Origin: Candidatus Brevefilum sp.
GTDB taxonomy: Bacteria > Chloroflexota > Anaerolineae > Anaerolineales > Anaerolineaceae
Reading direction: 5' to 3'
Assembly: GCA_007135845.1 (NCBI GenBank)
Contig: SLIC01000048.1
Location: forward strand, 1 to 5,895
Length of the DNA stretch: 5,895 nucleotides
Made by a program: the position numbers and the translations under genes. The notes beneath the pieces were generated by a model that was not told where the DNA came from, searched no databases, and saw only the letters and a program-made list of their open reading frames with translations. This document shows positions 1 to 5,895 of this stretch, in pieces; within the stretch, counting starts at the first letter, position 1, and every line of letters starts with the position of its first letter.

Positions 1-892
1 CATACAGCTGGGGTTGGCTCTGAAAGAACTTATATTCAGGATACCGTTCCATTAGGGCCAGTTGAGTGGCAAAAGTGCGCACACATTTTCGCTCAGTTTC
101 TGCCAGCGGCCATAACCAGGCCACATCGATGTGGGCATTGCCAAACCCAATCATTTCTGGGGTTGTGTCACCATTTTTCTTTTCCAGCAAAGGTTTCAAC
201 CGCTGTCTCGCTTCGGCCAAACTGTCCAGCATTTTCTTCTGGGGCGCTTCAAAATCAGCAATCAGGGTGAAGTCCTTCAACCCATTATCGATTTCCATCA
301 CCCGCAGGGAATCTTGGTCAATGTTTTCACGAACCTCCCACAGGGTTTCAACGTCCAGGACAAGCTGGAAAGCCCCCTCCTGCCAGATAGCGAACAGGCT
401 TTGCCCGACAACACATTGCTTTTCCGGGGGCTCCGGGACAGTCTCCCGGTCTGGAGGCGTCGGTCCGGTTCGCCATTCTTGCGGACCATGGCCGGCATAT
501 GCCTCCACCACGACACGATAGGTGCGACCGGGTTGCCCAGCATCTGTGATCAGGATTGACTTGTGTTCTTTATCCACGGCACCCGCATAATCATCATCGA
601 CATAGATAGCTGCTTCTCCGCCCACATCCATCATCAGGACAACCCTCTCCCCTGCAGCAGTTTCGGGCAGCGTAAATTCTCCCTGAAACCAGCCGTATTC
701 CCACTTTGACCCCCAGGAGGTTCCTGACGTAATGGGTGTATAGGATAGGGATTCCAGGGCTTCTTTAACCTGGTATTGGCTTTTCGTAAAAGCCGCTTCT
801 AATGATATACTGCCTAATGGTTGAAATAGGTGATTTACAAGTTCATGACGCCAGGCCATGATCCGGTGACGCCACTCTAAGCTTAAGCCCAT
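1..892 (-). CDS. Alpha-mannosidase, glycoside hydrolase family 38 (5' part, cut by window edge)
   Basis: This is the N-terminal 297 residues of a GH38 retaining alpha-mannosidase. The family trims alpha-linked mannose from oligosaccharides. No signal peptide is visible, so a cytoplasmic enzyme acting on imported or internal mannosides is likely. Residues 1 to about 240 match the beta-sandwich N-terminal domain of Man2C1/Ams1-like enzymes (GTSWGSKWEYGWFQGEF around 57-73, VEAYAGHGP around 129-137). The catalytic domain then opens with GFGNAHIDVAWLWPLAET (249-266), where H254 and D256 form the HxD zinc ligands, followed by QSQPQLY at the edge. The nucleophile Asp and the remaining zinc ligands lie beyond the window; family proteins are about 800-1050 residues. 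The frame is open throughout. The ATG at 892 is supported by AAAGGA at 899-904, six bases upstream; the next Met (residue 12) has no comparable site. A weak promoter-like pair (ATTACA 945-950, TATAAC 921-926, 18 bases apart) precedes it. Confidence 0.95.
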   Translation of the reverse strand, partial: MGLSLEWRHRIMAWRHELVNHLFQPLGSISLEAAFTKSQYQVKEALESLSYTPITSGTSWGSKWEYGWFQGEFTLPETAAGERVVLMMDVGGEAAIYVDDDYAGAVDKEHKSILITDAGQPGRTYRVVVEAYAGHGPQEWRTGPTPPDRETVPEPPEKQCVVGQSLFAIWQEGAFQLVLDVETLWEVRENIDQDSLRVMEIDNGLKDFTLIADFEAPQKKMLDSLAEARQRLKPLLEKKNGDTTPEMIGFGNAHIDVAWLWPLAETERKCVRTFATQLALMERYPEYKFFQSQPQLY

Positions 893-921
893 ATTTATTC
901 CTTTCTGCAATAAATAATCGG

Positions 922-1071
922 TTATACAGATTGAGAATTTCGAATGTAATCTATAGCACTCGTTTGATAAAATTCTAATCGATAACGGGTGTCTAAAACG
1001 GTTAATTCCTTACTTTGATAATTTGCTCCACCGTTAAATAGGTAATCAATTCGGCGTTGGTATTTTGACAT
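922..1071 (-). CDS. Possible 49-residue small protein (unproven ORF)
   Basis: A minus-strand ORF of 49 codons runs from an ATG at 1071 to a TAA at 922-924, ending 29 bases before the mannosidase start. The peptide begins MSKYQRRIDYLFNGG and is hydrophilic, rich in Tyr, Arg and Gln, with no membrane segment. I do not recognise a family. In favour: the composition looks like a folded soluble protein, and the ORF sits in a stretch with no other gene, just beyond the terminator of the upstream operon. Against: there is no Shine-Dalgarno sequence before the ATG, the codons are AT-rich compared with the mannosidase, and the same frame stays open upstream through the terminator, which suggests chance openness. 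It could be a small gene, the tail of a decayed gene, or noise. Confidence 0.22.
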   Translation of the reverse strand: MSKYQRRIDYLFNGGANYQSKELTVLDTRYRLEFYQTSAIDYIRNSQSV

Positions 1072-1101
1072 ATTAGGTCTAATAAACTTAAGAAAAGAGA
1101 T

Positions 1102-1132
1102 AAAAAAACCGCACCGAAAATCGGTGCGGTTT
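1102..1132 (-). terminator. Rho-independent terminator of the chaB-DUF1328 operon
   Basis: A perfect 12-bp stem (1106-1117 pairing with 1121-1132; core CCGCACCGA / TCGGTGCGG) encloses a 3-base loop. On the minus strand it is followed by a run of seven T (complement of 1102-1108, partly in the stem). It begins 18 bases after the DUF1328 stop, as expected for an intrinsic terminator ending that operon. On the plus strand the trailing sequence is TTTGGTCTTGTT, a poor T tract, so it acts mainly on minus-strand transcripts. It also insulates the mannosidase gene from read-through. Confidence 0.9.
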
Positions 1133-1150
1133 GGTCTTGTTATGTTTCTG

Positions 1151-1312
1151 CTAAAAAAAGCTGAGAACAATCAGAATCAAAGCCACAACCAGGAATATGC
1201 CAAATAGGAACTTGGCAATGGATGCCGCTCCTCTTGCAATGCCGCCAAACCCAAATATCGCGGCGACCACTGCAACAACAAAAGCAATCAACGCCCAATG
1301 TAACAACTGCAT
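1151..1312 (-). CDS. Small DUF1328 (YtjA/UPF0391-type) membrane protein
   Basis: This is a 53-residue protein with two hydrophobic helices, about residues 3-22 and 34-53, joined by a short turn with the GFGGIARGAA motif (21-30) and a Lys at 34. Length, two-helix layout and the GFGGIA turn are those of the DUF1328 family (UPF0391, E. coli YtjA). Family members are small inner-membrane proteins of unknown biochemical function, often found among general-stress or envelope-stress genes; that link is family knowledge, not shown here. The ATG at 1312 has a good ribosome site (AAAGGA at 1320-1325, seven bases upstream). It lies 38 bases after the chaB stop on the same strand and ends 18 bases before a strong terminator, so it is almost certainly the second and last gene of a chaB operon. 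It was found by direct translation. Confidence 0.9.
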   Translation of the reverse strand: MQLLHWALIAFVVAVVAAIFGFGGIARGAASIAKFLFGIFLVVALILIVLSFF

Positions 1313-1351
1313 TATCTTATCCTTTCTTCTTTATGTTAATTTACAACCAAA

Positions 1352-1576
1352 TCACTTTTTCTGCCACTTGCCATCTTTCTTTTCATAGGTCTCCTTGACA
1401 GCTGACCATGCAACCTTGTGTGCAGTCTCTTCCCGGGATTGATCACCCCAACGATCTTCTGGATCCTCATATTGATCCCATGCACTGTTGTACGCTTCTT
1501 TATATATTTCCTGTGCTTGTTTAGGCAGAACATTCCTGACATTTTCAGGCAGCTCTTCCAAGGTATCGTATGGCAT
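1352..1576 (-). CDS. chaB: ChaB family protein (putative cation transport regulator)
   Basis: This 74-residue soluble protein is close in length and sequence to E. coli ChaB (76 residues). It shows the family signature over nearly its whole length: MPYDTLEELPENV at the start, VLPKQAQEIYKEAYNSAWDQY (16-36), then the strongly conserved SREETAHKVAWSAVK (47-61) and a Lys-rich tail ending KWQKK. ChaB was named a cation-transport regulator because its gene neighbours the ChaA Na+(Ca2+)/H+ antiporter in E. coli; the molecular role is not established. No chaA is in this window, although a P-type cation ATPase is encoded about 1.6 kb away on the same strand. The ATG at 1576 is fixed by a strong ribosome site (AAAGGAG at 1584-1590, seven bases upstream); a nearer upstream ATG (1581-1583) is out of frame. 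It is the first gene of a two-gene operon with the DUF1328 protein. Confidence 0.95.
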   Translation of the reverse strand: MPYDTLEELPENVRNVLPKQAQEIYKEAYNSAWDQYEDPEDRWGDQSREETAHKVAWSAVKETYEKKDGKWQKK

Positions 1577-1631
1577 TCAACATCTCCTTTATTTAGTGAA
1601 TTTATTAGCAAGCCGACAATCAACACAAACG

Positions 1632-1660
1632 ATAATATGACGAAGGTTCTGGAAGACCAA
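1632..1660 (-). promoter_or_regulatory. Candidate sigma-70-type promoter for the chaB operon
   Basis: Reading the minus strand, TTGGTC (1660-1655) is followed after exactly 17 bases by TATTAT (1637-1632), a 5/6 match to the -10 consensus with a weak 3/6 -35. Transcription would start near 1625, giving a leader of about 50 bases before chaB. Spacing and position fit, but the region is AT-rich and other weak matches exist, so this is only a candidate. Confidence 0.35.
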
Positions 1661-1937
1661 TAAGCCTTATTCGGGTAGCATCGTTTACCCAGAATGGTTG
1701 AAACACATCCCAAAAACAGATCACGAGATTCATCATAATTGCCATAATTAAACTAAAAATATCAACCGCCTAAAATCCATTGATTCCTTTTCCATTTATT
1801 CTTAGTGTACTGGTTAATGAGTAGCAAAAATCGGTGTTACAGGTGTATTTTTTGGCTGTTTAGTTTGCTTTGAGTTGGTGTTGATATTAATGTTCTCAAT
1901 AAACCCTAGAAAAACGATTATTATATTAGTTGATGTA

Positions 1938-1943
1938 TATAAT
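1938..1943 (+). promoter_or_regulatory. Candidate -10 element for the DUF4037 gene
   Basis: A perfect TATAAT lies 27 bases before the ATG of the plus-strand gene. No recognisable -35 hexamer is found at 15-19 bases upstream. If used, the transcript would start near 1950 and have a leader of only about 20 bases, just including the mini-ORF at 1954-1974. The surroundings are AT-rich, so chance occurrence is quite possible. Confidence 0.3.
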
Positions 1944-1953
1944 TAATCTACAA

Positions 1954-1974
1954 ATGGAACCCGATAAACAATGA
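1954..1974 (+). other. Six-codon upstream mini-ORF overlapping the DUF4037 start
   Basis: An ATG at 1954 opens a six-codon frame (MEPDKQ) whose TGA at 1972-1974 overlaps the next gene's ATG as ATGA, the arrangement used for translational coupling. The downstream gene lacks a clear Shine-Dalgarno sequence, which would make coupling useful. The mini-ORF has no evident ribosome site of its own either. This is an observation of sequence geometry only. Confidence 0.15.
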
Positions 1975-3071
1975 GTAAATTTATCCCTGGTCTCGAACTA
2001 AGCGATCTTTTCTACAAGGAAATTATCCAACCCATGTTGTTAGATAGATTCCCCGGTCTAGAATATTCAACCGCTCGGCTCGATTACGGATCCGATGTGC
2101 TGGGGTTTGATACACCCATGTCTATGGACCACGGTTGGGGTCCAAAGTTAACCCTATATCTATCAGAAACAGACTTCAATCATTTTCACCTTATTCTCAA
2201 TGAATACTTTGCTTACCACTTGCCATTTGAGTTTTATGGTTTTCCTACCCATTTTGCTGAACCTATGTCTGATGGCGGTGTAATGACAAAAAAAGAGAAC
2301 TATCCCATACATCATGGCATTACCATCACAACAATTGAGAAGTTCTTTTTCGATTATTTGGGTGTGAATATCCACCATTCACTTACACCCGCAGTTTGGC
2401 TTACTATACCCCAGCAGCGCTTACGCACCCTCCGTGCAGGTCAGATCTTCTATGATGATCTGGGTATATCAATTTTACAAGATCAGTTTCATTGGTATCC
2501 CCATGACCTGTGGCTCTACCTGCTGGCTAGCCAATGGCAGCGGATCAACCAGGCTGAGCCTTTTGTCGGTCGCACGGGCAGCGTTGGCGATGAAATCGGC
2601 GCTCGCCTGATTGCAAGCATGTTAGTCCAAAACCTGATGCGTCTCAGTTTTTTGATGGAGAAGAAATATACACCTTACCTCAAATGGTTTGGTTCGGCCT
2701 TCCAACAGCTAAACATCGCCCCTGAATTGACGCCCATGTTTGATGCAATCATTAACAGCATCCACTGGCAGCAAATTGAAACTAATCTTTCTAAAGCTTA
2801 TCAACGTGCTGCTGAAGCCCATAATGCCCTGAAAATCACACCCTTCATCCCGGCAGATGTGTCACCATTCTACAACCGCCCTTTCCTGGTACCCCATGCC
2901 AGTCGGTTCGTGACTGCCCTCCTGGCACAGATCAGGGATCCTTCAGTACGGGCACTTCCCCCTCACTTGGGCAACATTGATCAGATTGTCGACAACACGG
3001 ATTTATTAGAAAGCATCCCACATTGTCAGTTGTTGGCGAATTTATATCAAGATCCCTCAAGCAGTAAATAG
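1971..3071 (+). CDS. DUF4037 domain protein, nucleotidyltransferase-like
   Basis: This 366-residue soluble protein without signal peptide or membrane helices matches the DUF4037 family from end to end. The N-terminal part (about 1-100) resembles a minimal nucleotidyltransferase fold: FIPGLELSDLFY (4-15), then GS at 40-41 within DYGSDVLGFDTPMSMDHGWGP (38-58). In this part the canonical second acidic residue of the DxD pair is absent; D53-H54 stand there, a pattern I recall as usual for this family. The C-terminal half carries the DUF4037 signature GRTGSVGDEIGARLIASMLV (200-219), then MRLSFLMEKKYTPYLKWFGSAF (223-244), in a helical region. Members are sometimes annotated as nucleotidyltransferases, but substrate and activity are unknown to me. 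The start fits the family N-terminus, although no good Shine-Dalgarno is seen (only GGA at 1956-1958). The gene stands alone, divergent from chaB and convergent with the ATPase. Confidence 0.88.
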   Translation: MSKFIPGLELSDLFYKEIIQPMLLDRFPGLEYSTARLDYGSDVLGFDTPMSMDHGWGPKLTLYLSETDFNHFHLILNEYFAYHLPFEFYGFPTHFAEPMSDGGVMTKKENYPIHHGITITTIEKFFFDYLGVNIHHSLTPAVWLTIPQQRLRTLRAGQIFYDDLGISILQDQFHWYPHDLWLYLLASQWQRINQAEPFVGRTGSVGDEIGARLIASMLVQNLMRLSFLMEKKYTPYLKWFGSAFQQLNIAPELTPMFDAIINSIHWQQIETNLSKAYQRAAEAHNALKITPFIPADVSPFYNRPFLVPHASRFVTALLAQIRDPSVRALPPHLGNIDQIVDNTDLLESIPHCQLLANLYQDPSSSK

Positions 3072-3095
3072 CAACAAAGAAATCTTCTTCGAATC

Positions 3096-3134
3096 AAAAA
3101 ATGGGCTGCTGAGTTAGCAGCCCATTGATCTTTC
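3096..3134. terminator. Hairpin terminator between convergent genes
   Basis: A perfect 10-bp stem (ATGGGCTGCT at 3101-3110, AGCAGCCCAT at 3116-3125) with loop GAGTT lies between the DUF4037 stop (3071) and the ATPase stop (3142). Read on the minus strand it is followed by five T after the stem (complement of 3096-3100), a good intrinsic terminator for the ATPase gene beginning 16 bases after its stop. Read on the plus strand the tail is TGATCTTTCTATT, a weaker U tract, so it may also end the DUF4037 transcript, less efficiently. Confidence 0.8.
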
Positions 3135-3141
3135 TATTGGG

Positions 3142-5892
3142 TTACACCCTCTGTTGTCTTTTACGTTGGACAAGTTTCCGCAGCTCGTCTGCAATAAATA
3201 TCGTGCTCGATATCAGGATGATCAAACCCCAATCCTGTACCCTCAATCCCACCGTTCCAAGCATATTTTGCATAAACGGAACGTAGACTGAAGCAATTTG
3301 TAACGAGATGGAAGTCGCAATGGCAATGAACAGATATGGGTTGGTGAAAAATCCGAGCTGGAAGACCGAAAGTGTGCGCGACCGGCAGTTAAAGCTGTTG
3401 AACACCTGGAAAAACGCCAGCGTCGTAAAGACGATCGTCTGCGCATAAACCAGGTTTCCATTGCTAACTCGATTGGCATTATAAAACATCCATAAGGTGC
3501 CAACTGCCATAAAAAGAGCCACATAGAGAATATTAAAGAGGATCTCTTTATTGATGATCCGGGCATCGGTCCTCCTGGGCGGCTCATTCATCACATCGCG
3601 TTCCTTGGGTTCCATCGCCAGGGTCACATCCAGGATACCATCCGTCACCAGGTTAACCCACAAGATTTGGACCGGGGTGATGATCAACCCCAACGGGGCA
3701 AAGATCGCCAGGGCTACCAACAACGTCAGGATTTCTCCCGCATTCGTGGCCAGCAGGAACTTGACCACCTTGCGGACATTTGAGAAAACGACCCGTCCTT
3801 CTTCAACAGCATTGACGATGCTGGTGAAGTTATCGTCCGTCAAGATCATCTCTGCAGTCTCTTTGGTCACATCGGTACCCGTGATACCCATGGCAATACC
3901 AATTTCAGCCGCCTGGAGCGCCGGCGCATCATTGACTCCATCCCCCGTCATCGCCACCACATGACCCAACCGCTGCAGCGAACCAACAAGGCGATGTTTA
4001 TGCTCAGGCGAGACTCGGGCAAAGGCATTGGCTGTCACCATCACCTCATCAAGCTCATCATCATCCATCTGGTCAACTTCGTCACCGGTATAAACCCATT
4101 CATCCATGCTGTTGACGATACCGATCTTATACGCAATCGCTTTGCCTGTCAGGTAATGATCGCCAGTCGCCATGATCACCCGGATTCCCGCTTGCTTGCA
4201 GCGCCTGATCGCTTCAGGCACTTCTTCCCTTGGTGGGTCCATCATCCCCGTCAAGCCAACAAAAACCAGTTCAGCCTTGTGCCCATATTCAAGATCTTCC
4301 CTAACATCCTGTACTTGATCCCTCTCTATCACATGGTAAGCGAGACCGAGAACTCTTAACGCATTGGCTGCCATATCTTTGTTTCGCCTGGTGATCCAAT
4401 CGTGATCATCATCCGTCATCGGACGACATTCACCATTTTCTTGGATCTGTTTACAGCGTGCCAGGATTATTTCTGGTGCTCCCTTCAAAAACACATATGC
4501 CTTATCATTGGCGCCTGAGTGGAAAGTCGCCATAAATTTGATCGCAGAGTTGAAAGGAAGCTCTTCAATCCGACGATATTCATCCTCTAAAGAATCCTTA
4601 TGTTGACCCGCTTTCTCCGAGACAACCACCAAAGAAGCTTCTGTTGGGTCACCGCGGATCATCCACTCATCTTCTGTTTCATTTTGATGTCTTAACAACC
4701 GGGCATCATTGCACAGCGTCCCAATTTTCAAGGCCATATCCAGGTCTGAATCCTCCAGAGGGTTAATTTTCTGATCATCAACTAGGAAATAGCCCACGGG
4801 CTTGTATCCGATACCTGTCACCCTGACCGATTTGCCGCCAACCTCATATTGCTGAACCGTCATCTGGTTGGTTGTCAAGGTGCCCGTTTTATCGGAACAG
4901 ATCACCGTCGCGGCTCCCAAAGTGTCAACTGCTGGCAGCCGTCGAATGATCGCATTGCGTTTTGCCATCCGGTTAACCCCGATTGCCAGTGTAATACTCA
5001 TCACGGCTGGCAGACCGGCCGGGATAGCGGAAACAGCCGATGCAAGCGCAAATAAAAACATATCTTGTAGTTCAAGACCCCGGATGATACCCAAAGCGAC
5101 CATTAAGGCACCAGCTCCAGCTGCGATCATGCCCAATTTCTTGCCCAGGTCAATCATTTGTTTCTGAAGTGGGGATACGGCTTTCTCAGTTTCTTTGATC
5201 AACGTCGCAATCTTCCCCATCTCAGTTTCAGCACCGGTGGCATAAACAACCGCTCTGCCGCGACCATTCGTGATGATTGTGCCGCCATACACCAGGTTGA
5301 TGCGATCTCCAATGGACAACTTGCCTTCCAACCGCTCAACCTGTTTGCGGACACTCGTGCTCTCACCAGTGAGCATGGCTTCATCAGCATCAAGATTGGC
5401 TGCCTCAATCAATCTTGCATCTGCTGGCACCTTGTCACCAGCATCTAAAAGAATGATGTCACCTGGCACGATCCTCTTGGCTGGTATAACCATTTCAATG
5501 CATTCACGATCATCTGCTACCTGCCGGACAATATCAGCCTCAGGTGCGGACTGAGACATTAAAACCTCAAGTGCTTCTTCTGCTCGATACTCCTGGAAGA
5601 AACCAATCAATGTGTTAACGATAATAACCACGCCAATGACGATCGCGTCCGCATTTTTCCCGGCAATTAACGAGATGATAGCAGCAATCACCAACACCAG
5701 TACCAGGGGATTCTTCAATTGTGCCCATAAGATCTCAAGTTTACTGACCTTTTCCCCAGACTCAACCAGATTAGGGCCGTATTTTTCTAACCGCCGGTTG
5801 GCTTCTTCTTCTGATATGCCGCAAAAACCTGTGCCAAGCATTTCAAATATTTCGTCACGCGGCAATTCATGCCATCTATTTTGTTCTTGCAT
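3142..5892 (-). CDS. P-type cation-transporting ATPase (P2-type, CtpF/PacL-like)
   Basis: This 916-residue integral membrane pump uses ATP, through an aspartyl-phosphate intermediate, to move cations across the cytoplasmic membrane. Domains in order: cation-ATPase N domain (about 5-70), M1-M2 (61-101), actuator domain with TGES (175-178), M3-M4 (253-305), phosphorylation site DKTGT with D334, nucleotide-binding domain with KGAPE (470-474), hinge motifs DPPRE (552-556), TGDH (576-579) and TGDGVNDAP (649-657), then M5-M10 (about 711-905) and a basic tail. All catalytic motifs are intact and length is normal. M5 has N717 and E720, and M6 has N747, T750 and D751, as in Ca2+ pumps. M4 however reads IPAGLP (290-295), with Ala at 292 where SERCA-type pumps have the ion-binding Glu, and M8 appears to have Gln (829) for SERCA E908. 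The transported ion is thus uncertain: Ca2+, Na+ or another cation. The ATG leaves only three bases to the edge, so its ribosome site is unseen; the WHELP start fits the family. Confidence 0.95.
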   Translation of the reverse strand: MQEQNRWHELPRDEIFEMLGTGFCGISEEEANRRLEKYGPNLVESGEKVSKLEILWAQLKNPLVLVLVIAAIISLIAGKNADAIVIGVVIIVNTLIGFFQEYRAEEALEVLMSQSAPEADIVRQVADDRECIEMVIPAKRIVPGDIILLDAGDKVPADARLIEAANLDADEAMLTGESTSVRKQVERLEGKLSIGDRINLVYGGTIITNGRGRAVVYATGAETEMGKIATLIKETEKAVSPLQKQMIDLGKKLGMIAAGAGALMVALGIIRGLELQDMFLFALASAVSAIPAGLPAVMSITLAIGVNRMAKRNAIIRRLPAVDTLGAATVICSDKTGTLTTNQMTVQQYEVGGKSVRVTGIGYKPVGYFLVDDQKINPLEDSDLDMALKIGTLCNDARLLRHQNETEDEWMIRGDPTEASLVVVSEKAGQHKDSLEDEYRRIEELPFNSAIKFMATFHSGANDKAYVFLKGAPEIILARCKQIQENGECRPMTDDDHDWITRRNKDMAANALRVLGLAYHVIERDQVQDVREDLEYGHKAELVFVGLTGMMDPPREEVPEAIRRCKQAGIRVIMATGDHYLTGKAIAYKIGIVNSMDEWVYTGDEVDQMDDDELDEVMVTANAFARVSPEHKHRLVGSLQRLGHVVAMTGDGVNDAPALQAAEIGIAMGITGTDVTKETAEMILTDDNFTSIVNAVEEGRVVFSNVRKVVKFLLATNAGEILTLLVALAIFAPLGLIITPVQILWVNLVTDGILDVTLAMEPKERDVMNEPPRRTDARIINKEILFNILYVALFMAVGTLWMFYNANRVSNGNLVYAQTIVFTTLAFFQVFNSFNCRSRTLSVFQLGFFTNPYLFIAIATSISLQIASVYVPFMQNMLGTVGLRVQDWGLIILISSTIFIADELRKLVQRKRQQRV

Positions 5893-5895
5893 ATA

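Larger units (their letters stand above)
1577..1970. other. Divergent intergenic region between chaB and the DUF4037 gene
   Basis: This 394-base AT-rich stretch holds the control regions of two divergent genes. I see a candidate minus-strand promoter for chaB (1632-1660) and a -10-like TATAAT for the plus-strand gene (1938-1943). Two imperfect direct repeats are present: CATAATT at 1734-1740 and 1743-1749, and TCCATTGATTCC (1776-1787) with TCCATTTATTCT (1791-1802). Either could be chance in such AT-rich sequence. A minus-strand reading frame from 1713 encodes one hydrophobic stretch but runs into chaB out of frame and is not credible. I see no tRNA, clear riboswitch or terminator hairpin. The region between about 1803 and 1920 has nothing I can assign. 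Confidence 0.6.

Noticed and set aside
66..559. Open frames on both strands (66-521 and 131-559 plus, 298-543 minus) inside the mannosidase region
   Set aside because: The minus frame from 892 encodes a clear GH38 protein through this region; the others are out-of-frame shadows with no family resemblance.
1197..1388. 63-codon plus-strand frame
   Set aside because: It is antisense to the DUF1328 gene and the end of chaB, both of which have family matches and ribosome sites.
1336..1713. 125-codon minus-strand frame with a hydrophobic stretch before chaB
   Set aside because: It overlaps nearly all of chaB out of frame and has no clear ribosome site; the hydrophobic stretch comes from T-rich intergenic sequence.
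1734..1749. CATAATT repeated with a 9-base period
   Set aside because: Too short and too AT-rich to separate from chance; no array of further copies.
3243..5554. Several plus- and minus-strand frames of 68-137 codons within the ATPase gene
   Set aside because: All lie inside the intact 916-residue ATPase frame, which carries every catalytic motif; none resembles a protein family.
1..5895. CRISPR array, insertion sequence, tRNA, phage or defence system
   Set aside because: No regularly spaced repeats, transposase, inverted terminal repeats, tRNA-like cloverleaf or defence-family proteins were seen.

Overview
The window (moderate GC, roughly 45-50%) looks like a chromosomal segment of a free-living bacterium with no sign of mobile elements, CRISPR repeats, rRNA or tRNA. 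The mix of a cytosolic-type GH38 alpha-mannosidase, a DUF4037 protein, a ChaB/DUF1328 pair and a CtpF/PacL-like P-type ATPase would suit Chloroflexota (Anaerolineae-like). That is a guess from remembered family distribution, not something the sequence proves.

Layout from left to right. (1) The 5' part of a minus-strand GH38 alpha-mannosidase gene runs off the left edge (1-892). (2) A 258-base gap follows. It holds an unproven 49-codon minus-strand ORF (922-1071) and a strong minus-strand intrinsic terminator (1102-1132). (3) A compact minus-strand operon comes next: chaB (1352-1576) followed by a 53-residue DUF1328/YtjA-type membrane protein (1151-1312). The terminator closes it, and a candidate promoter lies at 1632-1660. 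(4) A 394-base divergent intergenic region (1577-1970) separates chaB from (5) a plus-strand DUF4037 nucleotidyltransferase-like gene (1971-3071). (6) A hairpin terminator (3096-3134) sits between two convergent genes. (7) A large minus-strand P-type cation ATPase (3142-5892) starts three bases from the right edge.

The genes are separate transcription units rather than one pathway. The possible common theme is envelope and ion stress: ChaB has been called a cation-transport regulator, DUF1328 proteins are small membrane proteins often linked to stress, and the ATPase pumps cations. No direct link between them is visible here. No clearly new multi-gene system is apparent. The points most worth checking are the ATPase's M4 motif, where the usual PEGLP is PAGLP (ion-site Glu replaced by Ala), the small orphan ORF in front of the mannosidase, and the unusual leader of the DUF4037 gene.
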